The notes under the pieces: generated by a model
The model's database searches: none
The model's input: only the letters and a program-made list of their open reading frames with translations
Told to the model about the DNA's origin: nothing
Program-made: the position numbers and the translations under genes
Assembly (NCBI GenBank): GCA_041183125.1
Contig: JBEGMH010000070.1
Location: 1-9,896 of the forward strand
Length of the DNA stretch: 9,896 nt
Source of the DNA: JADJPL01 sp041183125
Lineage (GTDB): Bacteria > Bacteroidota > Bacteroidia > Chitinophagales > Saprospiraceae
Direction: 5' to 3'
Part shown: positions 1-6,292 of the stretch, piece by piece
Position numbering within the stretch: position 1 is the first letter of the stretch
How the letters are laid out: the number at the start of each line of letters is the position of its first letter

Positions 1-305
1 TCTATGTCTACGCCGTATGAAAACTCCACGCGCATGGAGAGCAGCCCGTCTTCGCAGTCGGTGATCACTTTTTTAATATCGTCCAGCTCGTACAGGGCTT
101 CTTCGATGGGGTCGGCGACCAATTCTTCGATATCCTGTGGGCTCGCACCCGGGTAAATAGCCAGGACGACGAAGATCGGTGCCTGAAAAGGCGGGTCTTC
201 CCCACGCGGCATGTTTAGGAGTGCATTCAGTCCCAAAAATAGGGCCAACAAAAAGAGGATGAGGGTAAATGGATAGTTTCGGACGGAAAAAGAGACGATT
301 TTCAT
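1..305 (-). CDS. RND efflux pump inner-membrane subunit (AcrB/HAE-like), N-terminal part, cut by window edge
   Basis: This is the first 101 codons of a proton-driven RND transporter permease, the inner-membrane engine of a tripartite efflux pump. The visible protein starts MKIVSFSVRNYPFTLILFLL, giving a short cytosolic N-terminus and the first membrane helix (about residues 12-30). Next comes a periplasmic entry containing MPRGEDPPF and YPGASPQDIEELVADPIEEAL, the early porter-domain pattern of RND permeases that carry an 'EDP' motif instead of the E. coli AcrB-type sequence. The start is the ATG at 305-303. An ATG five bases upstream is out of frame and meets a stop at once. The gene follows the adaptor stop by 9 nt, so it is the third cistron of the efflux operon. 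Full RND permeases are about 1000-1050 residues, so roughly 90 percent lies outside the window. Drug or other substrate specificity cannot be read from this part. Confidence 0.93.
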   Translation of the reverse strand, partial: MKIVSFSVRNYPFTLILFLLALFLGLNALLNMPRGEDPPFQAPIFVVLAIYPGASPQDIEELVADPIEEALYELDDIKKVITDCEDGLLSMRVEFSYGVDI

Positions 306-314
306 GGCATGGGC

Positions 315-1364
315 TTAGTGGACGATGGCAATTTTTTTTCCGTGTTTCAGGTAGGCTCCGCCGCTCGTGGCTACCAGGGTGCCTGGTTTTACCCCTTTTG
401 CGATTTCCACTTTATCGGCATATAGTTTTCCGATCTGTACCTCGGTGCGCTGTACGTACTGGCTGTCGCGTACCACATACACAACGCCCCGGTCTCCTTC
501 GACTTCGATCAGGGCATCTATTGGGACGACGGTAGAGGGCTGTCCGGATTCCGGGAAGATGCGCACGGAGGCGACCAGCCCCGCTGCCAGCCGGGGAGGA
601 TAGCTTTTCAGGGACAGTTCTGCGTCAAAGGTACCGGATTGGGGGTTGATGGTCTCTGCCAGGTCGCTCACCGAGGCCTGAAAGGTTTTTCCGGGAAAGG
701 CGTCGAAGCTGACCTCTGCGGGGTTTCCCTGGCGCAGGCTCGCCCAGTCCTTGTCAGACAGCCCGACCCGGATTTTCCAGTCTGCTTTATCGGTGCCGAT
801 GAGGGCAAATACCGGCATGCCCGGGGCAGCGATTTCGCCGCTGTGCAGCAATACTTTTAGCACTTTTCCATTTACAGGGGCCCGTACTTCGGAGTAGCTT
901 TGGTTAAAGCGGGCGATTTCGATGCTTTCTTCGGCTAAGCGCAGGGCGGTCGTTGCATTTTGTACTTGTTCGAGGGTAGCGATGCTGTCGGCGTATAAGT
1001 TCCTTGCCCTTTGCAGGTCTCTTTTTGCTTTTTCCAGCCCTTCCTCAGCTTGTCGGACCTGGGCGTTGATCTCCGTCAGGTTCAGGGTGGCTAAGAGCTG
1101 GCCTTTGAGCACGTTGTCCCCTTCCGCTACAAACACCCGTTTGATCACGCCCCCTGTTTTGAAGGCCGGCCGTGCCTCCTGGCTGGAGACGAGGGCCCCG
1201 GCCCCGCTTACGACGGAAGAAAGGGTCAGCTCTTGCACGAGGGCCGTTCGCACGGGTATCTGTTCGGTTTGTGGCTGTGCTTTTTCATTATCGCTTTTTT
1301 TGGCACACCCAGGCAGCAATACCAGGCTGGCCAATGTCGGCAATAATAAGTATATCTTTTTCAT
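315..1364 (-). CDS. RND efflux periplasmic adaptor lipoprotein (HlyD/AcrA membrane fusion protein)
   Basis: A 349-residue membrane fusion protein that would bridge the RND pump and the TolC-like channel across the periplasm. The N-terminus MKKIYLLLPT...LLPGC is a lipoprotein signal; the lipobox LPGC places the lipidated cysteine at residue 20. Then follow a first lipoyl half and a short alpha-helical hairpin (the region with AQVRQAEEGLEKAKRDLQRA). The second lipoyl half contains YSEVRAPVNGKVLKVLLHSG, and beta-barrel and membrane-proximal domains lead to the end, GKKIAIVH. The ATG at 1364 is chosen because it begins MKK directly before the signal peptide. A TTG two codons upstream is also in frame but overlaps the TolC stop and is less likely. 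Only 2 nt separate this start from the upstream stop, so translation is probably coupled. Length and domain order are ordinary for the family; the substrate is unknown. Confidence 0.95.
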   Translation of the reverse strand: MKKIYLLLPTLASLVLLPGCAKKSDNEKAQPQTEQIPVRTALVQELTLSSVVSGAGALVSSQEARPAFKTGGVIKRVFVAEGDNVLKGQLLATLNLTEINAQVRQAEEGLEKAKRDLQRARNLYADSIATLEQVQNATTALRLAEESIEIARFNQSYSEVRAPVNGKVLKVLLHSGEIAAPGMPVFALIGTDKADWKIRVGLSDKDWASLRQGNPAEVSFDAFPGKTFQASVSDLAETINPQSGTFDAELSLKSYPPRLAAGLVASVRIFPESGQPSTVVPIDALIEVEGDRGVVYVVRDSQYVQRTEVQIGKLYADKVEIAKGVKPGTLVATSGGAYLKHGKKIAIVH

Positions 1365-1366
1365 AA

Positions 1367-2734
1367 TCAATCATTTTTAATTTCAACAAGAGGAAGGGCA
1401 GCCCAGGCGCGCTCCATTTCCGCGAAGCGGACAAACACCCCGTAATAGGCTATGGTTTGTTGTACTTCCAGGGTGTAGAGGGAGGTTTGGGCGTCTATGA
1501 GCTCTATTTGGGCAGCCAGGCCTTCCTCATAGCGGCGGAGCGTTTGCTGGTAGTAGCGGCGTGCGGCAGCGAGTTGTGCGGGATAGCTTTCCCAAGCCGC
1601 TCGGGCAGCCAGAAAGTCATTTTGTGCTTTTTCCATCTCCAGTTGGAGCGCCCGCTCGCTGTACCGCAGCCGTTCGTCCAATTGCATGCTTTCCACCTGT
1701 GCTTTCTGCACCTGCAACTTTTGCCGGCCCCCACTCCAAAGGGGCACCTCAAGGCTCAGCCCGAAGAGCACATAGCCGCCCCACTTGAAATCAAAACCCT
1801 GTGAACCTATGTCGAATTGTGCGCCCACCGTAGGTCGGCGGCGTGCTTCCTCTAAGTTGACCAAAAGGGTACTGGCTTCTTTGGCCACGCGCAACTGGGC
1901 GAGCTCCTCCCGCATGTCTGCTCGGGCGGGTGCCAGGGGCTCTGTCCATACCAATTGGGAGTCTATGCGGATGGGTTCATCGGACGCCCTTTGCAGCAGG
2001 AAGTTGAAATACAGCCGGGCGTTGTCGCGGTTGAGGCGGGCTGAGAGCAGTTGGGTTTCCAGTTTGGCCCGCTCTGCGGTGTTGCGGTCAAGGGCGGAGG
2101 CGATGATTTTGTCGTTGCGCAAAAGCCCTTCCTGGACGCGGCGCTGGGCATCAATGAGTGCCAGGTACTTTTCCAGTACGACGATCAAGGCGTCGGTTTG
2201 GAGGTAGTTGAAGTACGCGATTTTCACTTCTTTGGCGATCTCGCGTTGCACCACCCGCACGCGCAGGGCTTGTATGTCGGACTGCAACCCCTGCAAGCTG
2301 CGGTTCAGCGCGATTTCAGCTCGCAGGATGGGCTGTCGCACGCGGAAGCGCGCATCGTAGAAATTGTTGGGTAAAAATTGTTCTTCCACATTTTCGATCG
2401 TGGGGAAGTTGTTTGATTGCGTCAGCCGGTTTAGCGTGCCATAGACAGGGTTTAGTAGATCGCCGACCGGGAATTCTATTCTCCGCCCGCCGTCGGCCAG
2501 GGAGTAGGTAGCTCCAAAGCCTACTTCGGGCTTGTTCATGCGGGTCGCAATGTCTTCGCTGATGCGCTGGGATTCCAGCTTCAGAAGGGCCTCTTTGAGC
2601 AGGGGGCTTTTGGAATACGCATCCGTAACGTAGCGGTTTAGGATGTCGGAGGACTGGGCTTCCAATACGCTTGGCAAAAGCCCGGAGGACGACAGTCCGA
2701 CAAAAAGCAGGGCCAATAGATAGATCTTTTGCAT
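1367..2734 (-). CDS. TolC-like outer-membrane efflux protein (OEP family)
   Basis: A 455-residue outer-membrane factor of the TolC/OEP family, expected to form a trimeric channel with a periplasmic alpha-barrel. The N-terminus MQKIYLLALLFVGLSSSG... is a Sec signal peptide with probable cleavage after VLEA at about residue 26. The mature protein shows the two OEP repeats rich in long amphipathic helices, for example around RQPILRAEIALNRSLQGLQ and near the end EEGLAAQIELIDAQTSLYTL. The stretch FPVGDLLNPVYGTLNRLT resembles Bacteroidota members of the family (recalled, not searched). It is the first gene of the efflux operon, an order often seen in this phylum. The gene ends KND followed by TGA, with the adaptor ATG 2 nt later. 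A -7 promoter box lies 42 nt upstream. Family assignment is secure; the exported substrate is not known. Confidence 0.94.
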   Translation of the reverse strand: MQKIYLLALLFVGLSSSGLLPSVLEAQSSDILNRYVTDAYSKSPLLKEALLKLESQRISEDIATRMNKPEVGFGATYSLADGGRRIEFPVGDLLNPVYGTLNRLTQSNNFPTIENVEEQFLPNNFYDARFRVRQPILRAEIALNRSLQGLQSDIQALRVRVVQREIAKEVKIAYFNYLQTDALIVVLEKYLALIDAQRRVQEGLLRNDKIIASALDRNTAERAKLETQLLSARLNRDNARLYFNFLLQRASDEPIRIDSQLVWTEPLAPARADMREELAQLRVAKEASTLLVNLEEARRRPTVGAQFDIGSQGFDFKWGGYVLFGLSLEVPLWSGGRQKLQVQKAQVESMQLDERLRYSERALQLEMEKAQNDFLAARAAWESYPAQLAAARRYYQQTLRRYEEGLAAQIELIDAQTSLYTLEVQQTIAYYGVFVRFAEMERAWAALPLVEIKND

Positions 2735-2776
2735 AAAAAAGGACTGTCACTTTTTTGTGATAGACTTGTTACGAGG

Positions 2777-2784
2777 CAAAAGTA
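2777..2784 (-). promoter_or_regulatory. Probable Bacteroidota-type -7 promoter element for the efflux operon
   Basis: On the minus strand the sequence reads TACTTTTG, an exact match to the TAnnTTTG -7 consensus of the Bacteroidota primary sigma factor. It lies 42 nt upstream of the TolC-like ATG, giving an inferred leader of about 35 nt. The upstream -33 element is poor: the nearest TTTG-like motif is 26 nt away, farther than the usual 19-21 nt. A 14-nt near-palindrome (2797-2810) sits in the spacer and upstream region. Confidence 0.5.
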
Positions 2785-2901
2785 GCAGTTTTTAGATGCT
2801 ATGCATGGCACAAAAGCGTCAAAGCGCCCTCCATATCTGTTTTTTAGACAGGATGAAAGGTGGGGGGCACTTTTGCGACCCGTTCGCCAACCTGTTTTTT
2901 T

Positions 2902-2909
2902 TATCTTTG
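2902..2909 (+). promoter_or_regulatory. Probable -7 promoter element for the GT2-methyltransferase operon
   Basis: TATCTTTG matches the TAnnTTTG consensus exactly. It is part of a 13-nt string TATCTTTGCGGGG (2902-2914) that recurs before the converging GT-C gene. The ATG of the GT2 gene is 142 nt downstream, implying a leader of about 135 nt. No -33 TTTG element occurs at the usual distance; the nearest, at 2872-2875, is 26 nt upstream. Confidence 0.55.
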
Positions 2910-2947
2910 CGGGGCTGTGTACAAAAAACTTGTGGCCGGGGAATCAT

Positions 2948-2975
2948 CGGGGGCTAAAAAACTTTTCTGCCCCCG
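2948..2975 (+). other. GC-rich hairpin in the 5' leader of the GT2 gene
   Basis: CGGGGGC (2948-2954) and GCCCCCG (2969-2975) form a perfect 7-bp stem around a 14-nt A/T-rich loop. It lies between the presumed promoter and the GT2 start codon, 76 nt before the ATG. No run of T follows the stem, so it is not a standard intrinsic terminator. It could stabilise the leader, pause transcription or be incidental. Confidence 0.35.
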
Positions 2976-3051
2976 CGGGAAAATAGTCTCTTCCGGACAG
3001 CGTGCGCAGCCCTTGCGCTATCCTCTGCCCACGACAAATCAAAAGCCGTAT

Positions 3052-3765
3052 ATGCCGGACCTGAGTATCATTATCCCTGCCTACAACGAAGAAAATACGA
3101 TTGCGCTGATCCTGGACAAAATACGGCTGGCTACCCTGCCAGAACGCATCGGGAAAGAAATCGTCATCGTGGACGACTGCTCCTCCGACCGTACCCAGGA
3201 AGAGGTGGATCGCTTCCATGAGCAATATCCCGAGCTCAACATCCGGTATTTCCGGCACGACAAAAACCGCGGGAAAGGCGCGGCGCTCCATACCGGCATT
3301 GCCCAAGCCACCGGGACCTACTTGATCATCCAGGATGCCGACCTGGAATACGACCCGCAGGAGTACAAGATCCTGCTGCAGCCCATCCTAGACGGCCATG
3401 CGGACGTGGTGTACGGCTCCCGGTTCCAGGGCGGGAAAGCCCACCGCATCCTGTTTTTCTGGCATACCCTCGGCAACAAGTTCCTGACCTTCGTCAGCAA
3501 TATGCTCCTGAACCTCAACTTGTCGGATATGGAAACCTGCTATAAGTTGTTTAAGACGGAAATCATCCAGGGCATCTCCCTGCAGGAGCAGCGCTTTGGC
3601 TTCGAACCGGAAGTGACGGCGAAGATATCCAGGGTCCCGAAGATCCGAATCTATGAAGTGGGCATTTCTTACTACGGCCGAACCTACGAGGAAGGGAAAA
3701 AAATCGGATGGAAAGACGGTTTCCGCGCCATTTATTGTATTTTCAAATACGCGGTATTTAAATAA
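3052..3765 (+). CDS. GT2 glycosyltransferase, DPM1/DPG-synthase-like
   Basis: A 237-residue soluble GT-A fold enzyme of family GT2, closest by motif to polyprenyl/dolichyl-phosphate sugar synthases. It would transfer a sugar from a nucleotide donor to a lipid phosphate at the inner face of the cytoplasmic membrane. Visible motifs are the N-terminal SIIIPAYNEE (5-14), VDDCSSDRT (40-48), NRGKGAALHTGI (72-83), the metal-binding DAD (95-97), VYGSRF (120-125) and DMETCYKLF. The end carries the YYGRTYEEGKK and WKDGF signature of this subgroup. No membrane helix is present, unlike longer relatives with C-terminal anchors. The ATG at 3052 is chosen because the family consensus starts there (MPDLSIIIPAYNEE); the open frame upstream has no family similarity. 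The methyltransferase gene follows after 77 nt. The sugar and lipid carrier cannot be determined from sequence. Confidence 0.9.
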   Translation: MPDLSIIIPAYNEENTIALILDKIRLATLPERIGKEIVIVDDCSSDRTQEEVDRFHEQYPELNIRYFRHDKNRGKGAALHTGIAQATGTYLIIQDADLEYDPQEYKILLQPILDGHADVVYGSRFQGGKAHRILFFWHTLGNKFLTFVSNMLLNLNLSDMETCYKLFKTEIIQGISLQEQRFGFEPEVTAKISRVPKIRIYEVGISYYGRTYEEGKKIGWKDGFRAIYCIFKYAVFK

Positions 3766-3842
3766 GGGGCAAACAAAACGCACTGCCCTCGCCCGACTTT
3801 TTTGAACTGAAAAAAATCTATTTAACGGAAAACCGAGCTGCC

Positions 3843-4358
3843 ATGATCAATACAAAACTATTTCTGGAAAAATTTCTGCAAAAACAGCGCTTTAAGCGGA
3901 TTGATAAACAATACCTCAGCGGGTCGGTATTGGATTTCGGCGGTAACGAGGGTGAGCTCGGCGCATACGTGGACGGGGAGTATACCGTGGTGAATTACGA
4001 CCACTCTCCGCTGGCCGGCAAAACCTTCCATAACATCATCGCATTAGCGGTCATTGAGCATATCCGGTTCGAGGAGGTTTTTTCTATCTTCAAGAAGTTT
4101 CGCGAGCACCTGCACCCCTCGGGTTATGTAGTACTCACTACCCCGACGCCCGCTTCAAAACCCGTGCTCGAACTGTTGGCCTTCCTGTATTTGTTAGACA
4201 GGGAGAATATCCAGGAACACCAGCACTACTGGTCGAAACAGGACCTGTACCAACTCGCCACCGCCTCCGATATGGAGGTCGTCGAATACAAAACCTTTCA
4301 GTTTGGATTCAACCAGCTTTGTATTCTAAGGAAAAAAGTTGACCTTCCGAAGCATTGA
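3843..4358 (+). CDS. Small class I SAM-dependent methyltransferase
   Basis: A 171-residue protein with a recognisable but compact Rossmann-like methyltransferase core. Motif I reads VLDFGGNEG (29-37), a variant of the usual DxGxGxG loop. An acidic residue at the end of strand 2 (D53 in VVNYDHS) would bind the ribose of SAM. ALAVIEHI (67-74) resembles the post-motif that precedes EH in Methyltransf_11/23 proteins. GYVVLTTPTP fits strand 5, and the stretch with HQHYWSKQDL is typical of the region after it. The length is at the short end, with little beyond the core. It lies 77 nt after the GT2 gene on the same strand and probably shares its transcript; that gap holds only a weak A/T hairpin (3795-3818). 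The substrate is unknown; methylation of a glycan or lipid-linked sugar is inferred from context. Confidence 0.8.
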   Translation: MINTKLFLEKFLQKQRFKRIDKQYLSGSVLDFGGNEGELGAYVDGEYTVVNYDHSPLAGKTFHNIIALAVIEHIRFEEVFSIFKKFREHLHPSGYVVLTTPTPASKPVLELLAFLYLLDRENIQEHQHYWSKQDLYQLATASDMEVVEYKTFQFGFNQLCILRKKVDLPKH

Positions 4359-4361
4359 CGC

Positions 4362-6020
4362 CTAATCCTCCAGCGAGGTATTGGGATAGAAGGCCAAAAG
4401 TATAGTTGGGGGGTCGTCAGCGGTTTCGTGCGCGATTCTAAACATCTTGGAATTCGCCTTTATGGCGGGGTAGAGGTACCGATCGGTATCGGAGAAGCCC
4501 AAATAGTCCAGTACCGCGTGCGTGGCGCCGCTCGCCTTGAGTTGCTGCAATAGTTCCCTGTGGTTCTCGGTCCGGGCGAAAGAAACCGTGTGCAACCCGG
4601 AAAAGTGGTAAAAGAGTTCCGTCTTCCGGCAGGCTACGACGGCATCGGGGGGCAGGTTTTCCTTAGCCCAGCGGGCAGCGTTAAAGTAACTTTGATAGTG
4701 CGGGGCATATACGCTGCTCTTGGCGTTCTGTCGGTACCCGCTGTTGGCTTCTGCGTTGAAGAAAAAGAAGAGGGGAATCAACAGAAGGGGGTTAAAGGTG
4801 ATGGTATAGCGCAACCGGGACAACAGTACATCTGCCACACGACCAACCCCCAAGACCATCAGGAAGAGGAGAAAGGGCAGCAGGGGCAGCAAAAAGCGGT
4901 TCCCATACCACACAGGCGGCCATATCAGCAAGATGGCCAAAGAGCCGAGTATGTACCCGAGGATGAGCGGCCTATTTTTTTGAACCGAAAAAAAGCCTGC
5001 GCATACGAACAGAAGAATCGCTATGCCTACTGCATAGAAGCTCCAGGTAAGCTGAACCTCGCCATCAATACCTTTGTAATCGGGTACGATATTGGAAAAA
5101 AAGGCGGAGGGGATTTCTTTGTCCAAATAGCGCTGGGCATTCGCCCCGATGCGCGCAAAGAGCTCCGGTAGCGTGAGGTTTCCCAGGGCTGGCCGATAGG
5201 GGTTTTTGAGGAGCAGCGCCGAAATATACTCCGAGTCCAGTCCGAGGCTTTGGTTGCGCAACTGCCAAGGCAGCATCCCCAAGACATAGGTGCCAAAGGC
5301 TGCAGGCATGTAGGCCCATCTTTTGGCTAATGCCAAAAACAACAATACCCCCGGCAGCAGCGCCAAACCCTGGCTGCGGATATGGCTGGCAAATACCACA
5401 GCCGCCATACCGGATAAGAAATACGCGTTTTTATAAAACGGCTTTTCATAATCTGCCCTGGACAACAAAAACAGGGCGAGAAGGGAAAAGAACACAAACG
5501 GGATCTCGCTCATCATGATCGTGGCAAACCGCAACACGGTAGCGTTTACCAGCAAAGCCATCACCGTGGTGAAACAGGCCGCAAGGCCCGCTCCAAAATG
5601 GCGGAGGGTGAAAAACAACAACAGGCAGCTCCCTAGTAGAAACCCGCCGTTTACCATCTTCATGAAAAGAACGGAATCAGAGACCTGCATGAAAAGCGCC
5701 ATGATCCAGGGGTAGCCAGGGGGGAAATGTGCGTGGGGAGCCTGATTGAGGTCGTAGTAATAGGCGTATTGGCCTTTTTCTACCAGGTTTTTGGCTAAGT
5801 AATAGTAGTTGATGTTGTCCCCGTTCAAATCGATCTTTGTGTCGAAAATACCGGCATACAGGATGAAAAAAGAGAGGATTATACCAACGACAGAGGCAAT
5901 TATTCCCGTTTTTGCACCGCCGCCGAACAGCCCGTGGGGTGTATTTCCTGAAAAGGCTTGGTTTCGTTCCTTTCCTTTGCCTGACTTGGGGCGCTGCGTT
6001 TCTTTCTTTTGAGTGGCCAT
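4362..6020 (-). CDS. Polytopic GT-C glycosyltransferase (ArnT/PMT/GT39-like)
   Basis: A 552-residue membrane protein with the layout of GT-C enzymes that use polyprenyl-phosphate sugars on the periplasmic side. Residues 1-36 form a basic, hydrophilic cytosolic tail. The first helix covers about 40-58 and is followed by the acidic first loop with DLNGDN (64-69) and YYYLA, where GT-C enzymes carry their catalytic and metal-binding aspartates. HAHFPPGYP (96-104) is the second conserved loop. About nine or ten further hydrophobic helices run to residue 422. A soluble domain (about 423-552) follows, containing AARWAKENLPPDA, a pattern common in bacterial members. The start is the ATG at 6020-6018, 63 nt after a good promoter. 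The gene ends 3 nt from the methyltransferase stop in convergent orientation. The acceptor, whether lipid, glycan or protein, is unknown. Pairing with the adjacent GT2 enzyme as donor supplier is inferred. Confidence 0.86.
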   Translation of the reverse strand: MATQKKETQRPKSGKGKERNQAFSGNTPHGLFGGGAKTGIIASVVGIILSFFILYAGIFDTKIDLNGDNINYYYLAKNLVEKGQYAYYYDLNQAPHAHFPPGYPWIMALFMQVSDSVLFMKMVNGGFLLGSCLLLFFTLRHFGAGLAACFTTVMALLVNATVLRFATIMMSEIPFVFFSLLALFLLSRADYEKPFYKNAYFLSGMAAVVFASHIRSQGLALLPGVLLFLALAKRWAYMPAAFGTYVLGMLPWQLRNQSLGLDSEYISALLLKNPYRPALGNLTLPELFARIGANAQRYLDKEIPSAFFSNIVPDYKGIDGEVQLTWSFYAVGIAILLFVCAGFFSVQKNRPLILGYILGSLAILLIWPPVWYGNRFLLPLLPFLLFLMVLGVGRVADVLLSRLRYTITFNPLLLIPLFFFFNAEANSGYRQNAKSSVYAPHYQSYFNAARWAKENLPPDAVVACRKTELFYHFSGLHTVSFARTENHRELLQQLKASGATHAVLDYLGFSDTDRYLYPAIKANSKMFRIAHETADDPPTILLAFYPNTSLED

Positions 6021-6083
6021 GGTACCTGTGTGCTTGTGGTGAGGGAGAGGTCAGGTATAAAAGGTCGTGCCTGTGAATCCCCG

Positions 6084-6114
6084 CAAAGATACATTTTGTG
6101 GGGGAAAAGCAAAA
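6084..6114 (-). promoter_or_regulatory. Promoter of the GT-C glycosyltransferase gene
   Basis: On the minus strand a TTTTG (-33-like, 6114-6110) is followed by an 18-nt spacer and TATCTTTG (6091-6084), an exact -7 consensus match. It is the best promoter in the window because both elements are present at nearly canonical spacing. The -7 box continues as TATCTTTGCGGGG, identical over 13 nt to the promoter at 2902-2914. The GT-C ATG lies 63 nt downstream. Confidence 0.65.
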
Positions 6115-6292
6115 TTCTCAAATGGATTCCATACCTTTAAGTTGGAAGTCCCGACCGGATGGGGCAAGCACCGGAGTCCATGCCAGGTACAATTCAAAAT
6201 GTCGCGCCAAAGGGCGGTCTTGTAGGATTTTCCAGATGGATTGTGACCGTTCGAATTACACCCTCTATGTCAGTATGCTAGTTTCTTTTGTT

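Larger units (their letters stand above)
2735..3051. other. Divergent intergenic region between the efflux operon and the glycosyltransferase operon
   Basis: These 317 nt separate two divergent start codons and hold no convincing gene. They contain a -7 box facing left (2777-2784), a near-palindrome (2797-2810), a -7 box facing right (2902-2909) and a GC-rich hairpin in the presumed leader of the right-hand gene (2948-2975). The frame of the GT2 gene stays open back to 2860, but that extension crosses the rightward promoter and encodes no recognisable domain, so it is treated as non-coding. No regulator gene of the TetR or two-component type lies here. Confidence 0.7.

Noticed and set aside
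1365..1370. TTG start two codons upstream of the adaptor ATG
   Set aside because: It is in frame but overlaps the preceding stop codon. The ATG at 1364 begins a standard MKK lipoprotein signal.
2316..2750. 144-codon minus-strand open frame overlapping the start of the TolC-like gene
   Set aside because: It is an out-of-frame reading of the TolC coding sequence. The 455-residue frame has the signal peptide and OEP features.
2860..3051. In-frame 64-codon upstream extension of the GT2 gene
   Set aside because: It crosses the -7 promoter match and the leader hairpin, has no family similarity, and the conserved GT2 N-terminus begins at 3052.
3795..3818. A/T-rich imperfect hairpin between the GT2 and methyltransferase genes
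   Set aside because: The stem is mostly A-T pairs with a mismatch and is followed by no T-run, so it is unlikely to be a terminator or a defined RNA element.
4560..5171. 203-codon open frame antisense to the GT-C gene
   Set aside because: Its composition looks like a reverse-strand shadow of hydrophobic codons; no domain, start context or promoter.
6132..6139. TACCTTTA as a promoter for the M1 peptidase operon
   Set aside because: It has one mismatch to TAnnTTTG, no -33 element at proper distance and a 153-nt gap to the ATG. Too weak to annotate; no better candidate was found in 6092-6292.
6098..6292. In-frame 65-codon upstream extension of the M1 peptidase
   Set aside because: It would bury the signal peptide, has no recognisable domain, begins at a non-ATG codon and starts next to the divergent promoter. 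The MKK start at 6293 is better.
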